Shown: positions 1 through 8,471, numbered from the stretch's first letter. The stretch: DNA of 10,969 bases from Euperipatoides rowelli (GCA_003024985.2 PXIH01S0024385.1), one strand, 5' to 3'. A program made the numbers and translations. The notes: generated from the sequence alone by a model not told the origin.

Positions 1-58
1 ATTATAACTGATAATAACTGATTATAACTGATAATAACTGATTATAACTGATTATAAC
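1..58 (-). repeat. Tandem repeat of a 10-bp unit, probable SINE 3' tail
   Basis: The first 58 bases are built from alternating 10-bp units ATTATAACTG and ATAATAACTG, so the higher-order period is 20 bp. Read on the minus strand the unit is CAGTTATAAT. It follows directly on the 3' side of the SINE-like body at 59-225, which is where SINEs and their partner LINEs carry short tandem tails. The array runs off the left edge of the window, so its full length and any target-site duplication cannot be seen. Confidence 0.75.
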
Positions 59-225
59 AAGTTCCTTTGATGTTAACAAGGGCAGCGTACATGGAAAAAC
101 CCAAAGCAAGCTGTTACTGCTAGGGAAAACCCTGTTCCATAACTGCCCTAGCCGGGGTGCGAACCTGTACACCCCAGCATACACTGGTTTATTAAGTGAA
201 CGTGAATCCGCTCAAGCACGAAACC
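59..225 (-). mobile_element. tRNA-derived SINE-like element (minus strand)
   Basis: Read on the minus strand, this stretch begins with an A-box-like sequence, TGCTTGAGCGG (within 201-220). About 40 bases later comes a B-box-like sequence, GGTTCGCACCC (155-165), which differs from the Pol III B-box consensus GGTTCGANNCC at one position. The B box continues into CCGGCTAGGGCAGTT, a wording typical of tRNA-derived SINE heads. An unrelated body of about 90 bases follows, then the tandem tail at 1-58. The block is clearly richer in G+C than its surroundings. It is not a functional tRNA: no acceptor stem closes and the anticodon region does not fold properly. The 5' boundary near 225 is approximate. 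The family cannot be named without a repeat library. No ORF here is credible; the 60-codon reading frame crossing 2-184 on the minus strand is fortuitous. Confidence 0.6.
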
Positions 226-1557
226 GAGATGGGAAAATGCAGTTACTAATGATCCACAAACAACACCCACCAGCCACCTCAAAAAACTACTTATTATGCG
301 GTATTTTAATCAAATGTGCCAACAGGTCTTTTTAAATTAATCTAACACTGACGACAAACAATATATTTTTATTTTACTGCCTGAAAAGGATGGTTATAAG
401 CATAGTATTGTGCAATCACATGATGTCATTAGTGACACTGCATTAGTAGGATGTGTATTATAGCAAAAGTAAATGAGAACTGATAGCTATAACTTACATT
501 GAGTTTGCACACACTGAATTCCAATACAAAGAATTACCTAACTCTCTCTCATTCATAAAGTGAATCAATCCTATCCCAAGACTAATAATAGTATTCAAAA
601 AGGTAATCTATAAATGGGCATATCCTGTTTGTTTCATACTGTGTCAGTCTGCCTTTGTTGATTCGCTTATATGGATTATGATTTGGGGCATAATTATTAG
701 GTTACCCGGCTGGTTTGAAGTCTGGGCAATGATATCCTTTCTAATAGCACATGTACAGTAAATTTGCCAATGGTCATAAAAATTAATGTTTTTATATAAT
801 TAGTTACTATATTGTTATGTGCAGTTTACGATTAAAATTGTACTTTTTTTAATAAAAAACATTTCTGTTTATTTTTATTTTTTGACATTACTATATTATT
901 TTATACAGGTGAGAATTGCATGAGAAATAGCATAAAATGGGACCACTGTTGTCATAACCCAGGAATATAATAATGTAGGTATGAACCTTTAAGACAATTT
1001 TTTTTTCTGTTAAGATTTCTTTTATATACTAAGGTCTCAAATGTTTTTGACACCCCTAAAATACACCTATTTCTTTTGATTTTAATAATAATAATTGTAT
1101 AATAATGAAAACCAACGTGTTAAACACATAATGGAAACAATAAGTATTTTTTCCAACAACAAAGTATAAAAGAGATAACATCCAAGTGAGATTCTGCCAT
1201 CAAGCAAGCAACATTCAAATATTAGAATGAACCAACCAATAAATAAATTTATAACAAAATATTCTAAAATCTATATAGCATTAAGTGCAATAATCAACAA
1301 TTATTTTTGTAATGTTATAACCATCCTATGCAAGCCTGTGCTTTATTANTCAATAAAATAAAGTTCAATTTTTAAATATAGAATTATCAAACGTCCACGT
1401 TTTTAGGCATATCTAGAAAGTTAAAATTTGTACCCATCAATATGAATGACTCAAATAGCTAAAACTATCTGAAAACAAAACAACAACAAAAAAGATTTCA
1501 ATTGTACACAGATACTTTTGAGTTAAAAAAAGTAATGGTAGTCCCATCTAGGATCTA
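226..1557. other. AT-rich stretch without recognisable gene or element
   Basis: I read both strands for coding potential, known retroelement protein motifs and inverted repeats, and found only short AT-rich tracts and homopolymers. Stops are frequent in all six frames. AATAAA-like words occur (for example around 1354-1364), but in such AT-rich DNA they carry no weight. One ambiguous base (N) lies near 1349. Confidence 0.6.
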
Positions 1558-1849
1558 AATATAATAATCATATTTATAATCATTAGCTAAATAATCATAA
1601 TAATCATAAATATAATCATAGTAATCATAAACATAAGCTTAGTAATCCTAAACAATCATAGTAATCATAAACATAATCATAGTAATCATATTAATCATAA
1701 AGTAATCTTAGTAATTATAAATGCAAACATAGTAATCATAAACACAATCATAAATTTAACCATAGTAGCCTAATCATAAATGTAATTATAGTATAAATGT
1801 AATCAGAAATATAATCATAATAATCTTAAACGTAATTAACATAATAAAC
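1558..1849. repeat. Degenerate AATCATA-type minisatellite
   Basis: About 290 bases are dominated by recurring words such as AATCATAGTAATCATAAACAT, in imperfect tandem order with many substitutions and small indels. The best-preserved copies lie between about 1600 and 1750. It appears to be an old, decayed tandem array that runs into the AAT microsatellite at its right end. There is no coding potential. Confidence 0.75.
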
Positions 1850-1904
1850 AATAATAATAATAATTGAGGCTTTAGGTGGTTTCTCAATAATAATAATAAT
1901 AATT
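1850..1904. repeat. Two AAT microsatellite blocks
   Basis: Runs of AAT occupy about 1850-1864 and 1886-1904, separated by a unique sequence of about 20 bases. They lie just outside the left arm of the giant inverted repeat. A different AAT/ATG microsatellite lies outside the right arm. The two flanks are not mirror copies of each other: read outward from the arms, the left gives ATT units and the right gives AAT/ATG units. Confidence 0.8.
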
Positions 1905-1913
1905 AATATAATA

Positions 1914-3184
1914 CTAATAATGTGAACGGGTATCCTTCCTTTGTTTTATGTTTTAGCACGCTAAATATTTGAGGTAAACTGGCCGTTTACTGTGTAAATA
2001 TTGGTTAAATAAACAAGAATAAACTAATTTTATCCTTTTCAAATTTATGAATGCAAAACATCCTTTCCTTACAAAGTAAATTAATGGCCTTAGTACATAA
2101 AGGGTAAAAAACATGTAAACGTTAAAGATAAGTTTAAAAATTTAGGCCTGTATTGACAATAGTTTTGAAGCATTAGAATTGTTTGGCTTCGGTTTAAAAT
2201 AATAAATAAATAAACTTTCTAAAACTAGGCGTTTTTTATTGTTAAAATTTTATGTGAGTACCGTGAAATTTGAATTAGATGCGGTATGTAATGAATTAAT
2301 GACATGAGTATTAATAATTGATTGATGATCATGTCACAAGTGCTCACTTATATGTGTGGAAATATCTATTGATGACGTTGCGAAATAGTCCAATGAGCAT
2401 GCGCAATGAACATGGATTATGATAGATGAGGGGTCAAAGGTGGGAGCTGTAAAGTTTTTTTCAATTTTTTTAAAATATTTTTTAAATTGGAGGAGGGTGC
2501 TGTGAGTTGGATGTGGTGTGTGTCGATATTAAAAAGTGTGTGATGAGTTTAAAAAATTGTAAAAAATATGTTGTATAATATTAAAATGTTTAGTGTTATC
2601 AATTTTTAAATAAATATTATGTACGATTTAGATGTAATATTATTATTTTGTTGATAATTATAGTTAATTTTAAATTGTTTGTATATATTATTTAGATTTG
2701 AAATATTTTCTTGTTTAGTAGTATTTTTAAGTAAGTTTAAATTATATAATTTACCAGATTTAACATTTTTATTTTCTAGGTTCATAGGTTGTTTAAGGTG
2801 GGGTGGGGCACCGTGGGGGTGGGCAGGGGTATAAGGGAATGAGTGAAAGTTTGAATGTTGAGGGGGTAATTTTGTTTTTTAATAGTTGTATTAATAGTGT
2901 TATCTTAATGTATCTGTTTATTATTATCATTTAATGAATCAATGTAGTTATCAAAAAATGAGGTGAGGGTTGGGATGGGGTAAGTCGGATTATTGCAAAA
3001 GCTATGAGTAAAATGAGATGTCATTTTTTTCAATGGATTGTTTATAATTTTAGTAGGATAGTCGTTTTACTGTATATATTAGTAATAGTTTGAAGTCGAT
3101 TTAAAGTAATTTAAGATTGGAACAAGCAAACAAAGCATGACTTATTTCTTGGTTCAAGTTATTAGCATTACGTATTTAAGGTAT
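1914..3184 (+). repeat. Left arm of a giant imperfect inverted repeat
   Basis: This arm is the reverse complement of 3198-4570 at high similarity, by eye roughly 80-90 % identical apart from small indels and one large one. Matching landmarks include CAAAGGAAGGATA (right, about 4531) against TATCCTTCCTTTG (left, 1931-1943); the TTTAGGCCTGTATTGACAA block (2141-2159) against its mirror at about 4188-4205; a shared segment at 2705-2790; and the inner end CTTGGTTCAAGTTATTAGCA (3149-3168) against 3217-3236. The arm has no open reading frame of note. Its inner part is G-rich on this strand, including a quadruplex-type motif at 2800-2829. The outer boundary is approximate. Confidence 0.92.
2800..2829 (+). 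other. G-quadruplex-type motif in the left arm
   Basis: Five G runs (GGGG, GGGG, GGGGG, GGG, GGGG) are separated by loops of 1, 6, 1 and 2 bases, which satisfies the usual G3+N1-7 pattern. The mirror position in the right arm (3541-3561) holds the corresponding C runs, so the property is kept in both arms despite divergence. Confidence 0.7.
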
Positions 3185-3197
3185 AGTGAATTATAAG
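3185..3197. other. 13-nt centre of the inverted repeat
   Basis: AGTGAATTATAAG separates the two inner arm ends GGTAT (3180-3184) and ATACC (3198-3202). A spacer this short means the two arms are essentially head to head. As RNA it would form the loop of a very long hairpin. Confidence 0.85.
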
Positions 3198-3540
3198 ATA
3201 CCCTAAACACGTAAATTGCTAATAACTTGAACCAAGAAACAAATCATGCTTTGTTTGTTTGTTCAATCTTAAATCACTTGAAGTCGAACTTCAAATTATT
3301 ACTAATATATTATACAGTAAAAACGATTATCCTGCTAAATTATAAAACAATTCATTGAAAAAATGACATCTTGTTTTACTCATAGATTTTACAATATAAT
3401 CCAACCCTCACCTCATTTTTCGATAACTACATTGATTCATTAAAGGATAATAATAAACAGATACATAAAGCTGACACTATTAATACATCTAATAAAAAAA
3501 TGACTTCCTCAACATTCAAACTCTCACCCATTCACTTATG

Positions 3541-3561
3541 CCCCTGCCCACCCCCCCNCCC
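3541..3561 (-). other. G-quadruplex-type motif in the right arm (minus strand)
   Basis: C runs CCCC, CCC, CCCCCCC and CCC, broken by TG, A and an ambiguous base, give a four-run G motif on the minus strand. This mirrors 2800-2829. The N bases at 3558 and 3565 fall in or beside the run, as expected where such sequence is hard to read. Confidence 0.6.
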
Positions 3562-4298
3562 ATTNTCACACCTTATACAACGTATGAGCCTAGAAAATAA
3601 AAATGTTAAATCTGGTAAATTATATAATTTAAACTTACTTAAAAATACTTGGCCTACTAAACAAAAATATAATTATTTTAAATCTAAATTATGTATACAA
3701 ACAATTTAAAAATAACTATAATTATCTATGACATCTAAATCTGTACATAAAAATATTTATTTAAAAATTGATAACACTAAACATTTGATTATATAATCTA
3801 TTTTTACAATTTTTTTAAAGACTCATCACACTTTTTAATATCGACACATACCACAACAACTCACAGCACCCTCCCTCTCCAATTTAAAAAATTATTTAAA
3901 AAAAATTGAAAAACTTTACAACTCCCACCTTAGACTCCTCATCTATCTTATACCATTTTCATTGCACATTCTTATGTCAGAACATCATCAAGACATATTT
4001 CCACAAGTATACGTGTGCCCTTGTCACACGATCATTAATCAATTAATATCTCATTAATTCATCACATACCGTATCTCATTCAAATTTCACAGTACAAAAT
4101 TTTAACAATAAAAAACACCTAGTTTTAGAAAGTTTATTTATTTATTATTTTAAACTGAAGCTTAACAATTCTAATGCTTCAAAGCTTTGTCAATACAGGC
4201 CTAAATTTTTAAACTTATCTTTAGTGTTTACATTTGTTTTTCACCCTTTATGTACTAAGCCATTTATTTACTTTGTAAGGTAAGAATGTTTTGCATTC

Positions 4299-4435
4299 TT
4301 GTAATTAACCAATATGTTTGTTTTGTCATTTTCATATTTTAATATTTGCATTACTATTCTATTTTTAGATAATTCTGTATGTCCAGCTGATTATGTTCCA
4401 TGTAAGAAAGATATTGGCTATTAAATGTTTGTCAC
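4299..4435. other. Arm-specific block of about 137 bp (insertion here or deletion in left arm)
   Basis: In the left arm, read in reverse complement, GCATTC runs almost directly into AAATTTGAAAAGG. In the right arm the same GCATTC (ending 4298) and AAATTTGAAAAGG (from 4436) are split by this block. It is AT-rich and non-coding, with no clear terminal repeats or duplicated target, so I cannot say whether it was gained on the right or lost on the left. Confidence 0.75.
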
Positions 4436-4603
4436 AAATTTGAAAAGGATAAAATTAGTTTATTCTTATTTACTTAACCAACATTTACACAGTAAACTGT
4501 CAGTTTACCTCTCATATATTTAGAATGCTCAAACAAAGGAAGGATAGCCTGCCCATTCACAACAATTATTAAAATAGCACATGACCGGGAAGATTCTACT
4601 TCA

Positions 4604-4626
4604 CAACAACAATAATAATAATAATA

Positions 4627-4670
<44 letters not shown>

Positions 4671-4735
4671 TGATGAATGATTGATGATGTTGATAATGAT
4701 AATAATAATAATAATAATAATAATGATGATAATAA
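4604..4735. repeat. Compound AAT/ATG microsatellite
   Basis: CAACAACAATAAT units lead into a long GAT/ATG run (about 4627-4675) and then back to AAT units (about 4697-4735). The three overlapping minus-strand frames across it are only the three phases of this triplet repeat (poly-His/Tyr, poly-Ile, poly-Ser/Leu) and are not genes. Confidence 0.95.
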
Positions 4736-4739
4736 AACA

Positions 4740-5184
4740 ATCATAATGGTAAAGATAATTATAATAAATGCAATAATACAATGATTATTTAAAATCACAT
4801 TGGAATGTATTGTACATTGAGAAAGTTCTCTTCAAAGATTATTTAATTTCCAAAATAGGCCTACATTGGATTCATGAAGTTTTATTTATTATTTATTAGA
4901 TCATTGTTAAAGCAAGATTTTTATTCTTCCCATTTCCACTCCGTCATGTATTGTTTATTTCCCTCAAATCCGTTGCTATAGAGAAGAAGGAAAATATTGT
5001 CTGACACTTGGCAAAACTGGGATTATACTGTATATACCACTTTATTCATAATTATACAACTTTCAATTCAATTTAGGCCTAAACACAATTAAAATAAAGC
5101 TATTACATTACAAATCTATTGAGAATGCACTACATCTACATCTGTGACTTTCCTTCCCCTCATAGTTCTTCCTGTCAAACCTCT
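4740..5184. other. AT-rich spacer, possibly including the LINE 3' untranslated tail
   Basis: There is no gene. The part nearest 5184 lies immediately downstream of the stop of the minus-strand LINE remnant, so some of it may be that element's 3' untranslated sequence. Read on the minus strand it is still moderately GC-containing to about 5105, then becomes plain AT-rich DNA with an AATAAA word near 5040. The boundary cannot be set by eye. Confidence 0.4.
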
Positions 5185-5600
5185 TCACTCTCCCAAATCC
5201 CAACATCTCATATCCAGACAATTAATTTCTCTCAGGTGATCGTCTATACCCGTTCTAAATTCTGTATATCTCCTATCAAATAATCTATCGGGCAGTTCAT
5301 TCCATAATTTAATATTCCTTCTGAATATTGATCTCAAAAATATATTATTTTTACTAAATACAATCTTGACATTATATCTATGCATTCTAGAAGTCTTTCT
5401 AGNATTGATGACAAAGAAACCATTTATATTCCTTAATATGATCACCTCTTTAAATATAAACATTAGATCATTCTTTATCACCCTTAAACTAGGTTTTAAT
5501 ATGNTTAATTTTGCCAATCTCTCTTCATAAGACAGTCTACCAAATCCCTTTATTTTTCATGTGGTCAGTTAATCTATTTGACCATTTTTAAACTTGTAGC
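5185..5600 (-). pseudogene. C-terminal remnant of a CR1/Jockey/L2-like LINE reverse transcriptase
   Basis: An uninterrupted 110-codon minus-strand frame (5185-5517) ends in the signature FLRSIFRRNIKLWNELPDRL, followed by a phenylalanine/arginine segment. This matches the well-known C-terminal pattern of CR1/Jockey/L2-type LINE ORF2 proteins (FFxxRVxxxWNxLPxxV...FKxxLDxxL). Upstream, in another phase, GFGRLSYEERLAKL (about 5510-5553) matches the LSYEERLxxL motif that precedes this tail in such proteins, and further upstream stops appear. The intact protein is around 900-1000 residues, so only about a tenth remains: no endonuclease and no palm YADD motif. There are two N bases in the frame. The piece is 5'-truncated, as is usual for LINE insertions, and is not active. 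The closest clade cannot be assigned by eye. The start methionine of the frame has no meaning. Confidence 0.8.
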
Positions 5601-6582
5601 GTTTTAATACATCCTAATGATTTATGAAACGTTGCTTTGATTATCTCTTAAGAAATAATCTTCAAGTAGCATAAGTCTCTTATTTAGATTCACGAATGAA
5701 AATTTAGCCTGTCAAGTGTTGTACGACTACTTAATGAACTCAAGCAATATTTAAAAGAAACTTAATTAAATGTTTTATGAAGTCTTAGTTAAATAAAGTT
5801 CTTTTATTAAAAGTTTGAGGATGAGTCTTCACATAAGATACAGTTTCAATAAACTATTTCCATTTTTTATTTGATAAGAGTGCAATGAAATTAATGAACT
5901 TTATTAACTTTAATTAAATTGCTTTTATTCTAATTAAAATTAGCACTTTAAAATAGAAGTGTAAGATTGGCTGTTTGAAAATGTCTAATTCTAACGATAA
6001 AAAAATGAACTAAAATGTTAGAAGGTTCTAGTTAATGCACATTAAAAAAATAGATTAATTAGACAAAAATGTTTTTAAGTGATTGCAGTGAAGTGTTTAG
6101 TAAAAGTGAATTAAGATGTAAGTAATAGTTAACAGCTTTAAGAGTGATGATTGTAAATACAATACTGGCAACTACAGAAGAATAAATAAGACATAGTGTG
6201 GGTTACAATCAGAGAGAGTATAATCAACACACTTATATGAAGGATCTTTATTTCAACATATGATGGAGAAAAAGAGGAGAAAAAAAAGAATTGAATGCAA
6301 CAATAAAAATTAAAAGAAGCCATAATATAACCAAATTGATTACACTACATGTTAATGAATATATTAAAACATATGAAGAAAAGCCACCTTTAGTCACTAC
6401 AGACCTGGATACTTTTACCCCCCCTCCTCACCTCTTAATGCCTATGTTTACACTATATATTCCATAAACTGTAGCTCTAAGGAAGTGATTTGGTCTGCTA
6501 TGCTTGCTCCTTAATGCCCTATGTATTGTATTTGCCTAGAAAACATATTATTTGGAATCTGTATTGTTTTTCTTTTTGTTGG
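5601..6582. other. AT-rich stretch without recognisable gene or element
   Basis: Only short AT words, TTAATTAAA clusters (around 5870-5960) and ordinary low-complexity sequence are visible. A 61-codon minus-strand frame at 6138-6323 is rich in Phe/Ser/Tyr, as chance frames in such DNA are, and shows no domain. Confidence 0.55.
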
Positions 6583-7243
6583 ATGACAGAAGATGAAAGA
6601 AGCACAAAAGAGATTCAAACATGGATAGTAAGGTAAAGACAAAATCTGAATTTTAGAAAGAAAAAAAAAACTAATAAGCAACATTAACAAACATTTAAAA
6701 TTGAAGATGTTAAAAGGCTATGTTTGCTCATGTTTCATTTATGGATGTGAGATTTGGACTCTAACCAAAGACTTGGGAAAGGGGATCAATGTTTTTGATA
6801 TCTGGTGTGATAGAAGAATGTTGAAAATAAAATGGACACATTTGATCAGAAATGAGGAAGTGTAGAAAAGATGGTTAGATGGTTATAGTCTTGTGGATGA
6901 AGTAAGGAAGAAAAAATGGAATTATTATTATTTATTCAAAATAATGAAATACAATAAAAGTAATGTGTTAATTAATTAAGTCCTTATCCCAAAGGATTAA
7001 GGGTATGCCATAATTGTCGAGAGGATTTGTAGGAGTTAGACTAGTATCAGCACTTGAAGGATGAACAGATAGAAGAAAAAAAAGAAGATGAAGACCTAGA
7101 AGAAAATGGCTAAGTGACCCTAAGTACTGGGATGACATCAGGAAATAATCAATATTAAAGAGAAGAGCTCAAGATAGAAATCTTTGGTGATCCATGAGTG
7201 CGAACTTCGACCTTGGGGAACTCACCATATGGTGATGATAATT
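6583..7243 (+). pseudogene. Frameshifted C-terminal remnant of a second LINE ORF2
   Basis: Several collinear pieces of a LINE ORF2 C-terminus can be read in different phases. From 6583: TEDERSTKEIQTWI. From about 6689: NINKHLKLKMLKGYVC, then FIYGCEIWTLTKDLGK, FDIWCDRRMLKIKW and IRNEEV, ending at a TAG stop (6863-6865). After a break, from about 7050: LEG, TDRRKKRR, RPRRKWLSD, and ILKRRAQDRNLWWSMSANF up to about 7215. This order matches the widespread LINE C-terminal pattern LYGCETWTL...RMLKIxWTDHVxNEEVL...RRAQDRxxWRxMxANL. The remnant contains at least two frameshifts and several stops and is dead. Its 3' end, CACCATATGGTGATGATA, resembles the short GATGAT tails of such elements. It is a different LINE type from the minus-strand remnant at 5185-5600. 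The tracked frames do not reveal it because it is so broken. Confidence 0.8.
6920..7012. other. AT-rich insertion inside the LINE remnant
   Basis: The LINE-like reading is lost between about 6920 and 7012 and resumes after it. The segment begins with ATT triplets and contains TCCTTATCCCAAAGGATTAAGG (6981-7002), which can pair as a short stem. It may be a fragment of another repeat inserted into the LINE, or simply a very decayed portion. The borders are approximate and no target duplication is evident. Confidence 0.35.
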
Positions 7244-7383
7244 GTTTTTCTTGATGAAACTTCCAGAAACAAATTACAAGTAAAAATGCAGAATAGTCTA
7301 TTCAATATTGACTAAATTTTAAATTATATTTATTTATGACTTAATGTCTGAAAAATTTAATGATAGAGTGTCCATTGATCTAT

Positions 7384-7408
7384 CCTGCTGGTAGTCACTA
7401 CCACCAGG
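7384..7408. repeat. Hairpin near the left end of the MITE-like element
   Basis: CCTGCTGGTAG (7384-7394) pairs with CTACCACCAGG (7398-7408) across a TCA loop, with one mismatch. A related arm, ACTAGCAGGATA (7424-7435), mirrors the same TATCCTGCT word. Subterminal motifs of this kind are often transposase-binding or hairpin-forming sites; that role is inferred. Confidence 0.7.
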
Positions 7409-7491
7409 ACAATTTGGACAAGATACTAGCAGGATAAACACATATCATAAATATATAGTAGTCCTGCCAGCTGGACACTATTTAGAGCCAT

Positions 7492-7507
7492 GTCCTGCTA
7501 GCAGGAC
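7492..7507. repeat. Perfect 16-bp palindrome in the MITE-like element
   Basis: GTCCTGCTAGCAGGAC equals its own reverse complement. It repeats the CCTGCT(A/G)G word of the hairpin at 7384-7408, and follows a partial inner copy of the terminal repeat (GGACACTATTTA from 7473). Confidence 0.9.
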
Positions 7508-7941
7508 CCATACTTCTAGAGATGAATTTATTATAAAAAAAGTACTCAAAGATTTTTAAAAATAATAAATGTTTCTAGGTTATAACTTGTTTTTAAAAAG
7601 TATTTTTATTTTAAACTTTTACTTTTCTCTCAGATTATATATTTTATTACTCATTATAAAAGATTTAAAAAATCAAAGTTTTTAAAAATTAAAATATATC
7701 AAAATATGTGGCAAACACAGAAACACAACTGCCGTTTTCAATGGAAAACACCATTTTTGTAGACGTCGTCGCAGCTCAGAAACTAATGAAATTTAGATAC
7801 ATGAATTTTTTGGCGCTAATAAAAAAAAAAATCCAGTCTTGCTAGTAGAAATCAAATATGTATTAAGAGTTGTTTTGCAATGTCCTCATGGTAGGGGGAC
7901 TCTATATCCTTCAAGCAGTAAGCCGGACACTCTATCATTAA

Positions 7942-8471
7942 TCATATATAATTTCTTGGATAATCTATTTCATGTCCAAATGAACTGTGTTCAGTATTTT
8001 CATACCATGGATACAATTATATGCCATAAAATATTGACCTTACTCTCCAATATGAAAAATTTAAAGTCCTTAATCCAAGAGGATTAAACATGATTAACAT
8101 TGAATTTAAATAACTTTGAAAAACAAATGCTTGAGTTAAAATTAAAATATTTTGTAAATTTAAAATGTATAATTGATTTTGATCCAACTGATCCTATTAC
8201 ATAACCAAATTTATCTCTTTTCTACTTGAGAAAATTTGAAAATCTATAATTGCATACTGCAATACTAATCCTTGAAAAAATTTACAAGGTAATAAACAAT
8301 ATAGTCATTTAACATCTGATTTCTCTAAAATTAGATACACTAAATACTTTAAATCAACCATTCCCACCCAAGTTCCACTACCCTCCCTCCTATTAATCTT
8401 ATTAAAGACTTGAATATCTCTCTCTCTACTTTCCAACTTTTATTTGATTGTAAATGTCATCTCTGTATAAT
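7942..8471. other. AT-rich stretch without recognisable gene
   Basis: No coding motif is visible on either strand. The only item of note is a word at 8064-8092 resembling 6978-7007 within the LINE insertion (see findings). Confidence 0.5.

Larger units (their letters stand above)
3198..4570 (-). repeat. Right arm of the giant imperfect inverted repeat
   Basis: This is the reverse complement of the left arm (1914-3184), collinear from the centre outward. It is longer mainly because of an additional block of about 137 bases at 4299-4435 with no counterpart on the left. Similarity fades past AACAATTATT (4561-4570). A 69-codon reading frame at 3500-3709 lies inside this arm, but it has N bases, low-complexity proline and lysine/asparagine composition and no matching frame in the other arm, so I do not call it a gene. 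Confidence 0.92.
7361..7937. mobile_element. MITE-like DNA element, 577 bp, perfect 13-bp terminal inverted repeats
   Basis: TGATAGAGTGTCC (7361-7373) is exactly mirrored by GGACACTCTATCA (7925-7937), and each end is flanked outward by TTAA (7357-7360 and 7938-7941). With the flanks included the match is 17 bp. The interior has no transposase frame, but it has short palindromes and repeats near the left end (7384-7408, 7424-7435, 7461-7480, 7492-7507), as expected of a non-autonomous element that once relied on a transposase elsewhere. TTAA flanks would suit a piggyBac-type insertion, but the ends do not start with the usual CCC. A TA target (ends then reading ATGATAG) is equally compatible. 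The superfamily is therefore open. A reading frame beginning at 7839 straddles the right end and is not a gene. Confidence 0.7.

Noticed and set aside
2-184. 60-codon minus-strand reading frame
   Set aside because: It runs through the SINE body and its tandem tail; the C-terminal part merely translates the 10-bp repeat.
155-220. tRNA gene on the minus strand
   Set aside because: A- and B-box-like words are present, but no complete cloverleaf, acceptor stem or anticodon arm can be drawn; a SINE head fits better.
1558-1849. CRISPR-like regular spacing of AATCATA words
   Set aside because: The units are short, imperfect and contiguous, with no unique spacers of constant length; it is a decayed minisatellite in an animal-type genome.
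3500-3709. 69-codon reading frame in the right arm of the inverted repeat
   Set aside because: It has low-complexity composition and ambiguous bases, and the mirrored frame in the other arm is not kept open, so there is no sign of coding selection.
4474-4798. Three overlapping minus-strand frames with poly-His, poly-Ile and poly-Ser
   Set aside because: They are the three phases of one triplet microsatellite.
2144-5080. Recurrent AGGCCT word (2144, 4197, 4857, 5075)
   Set aside because: Two of the four are the mirrored positions of the same inverted repeat, and the remaining count is too small to signify a dispersed motif or to identify the organism.
7839-8087. 82-codon plus-strand frame
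   Set aside because: It starts inside the MITE-like element, crosses its right end into unrelated DNA, and has no recognisable domain.
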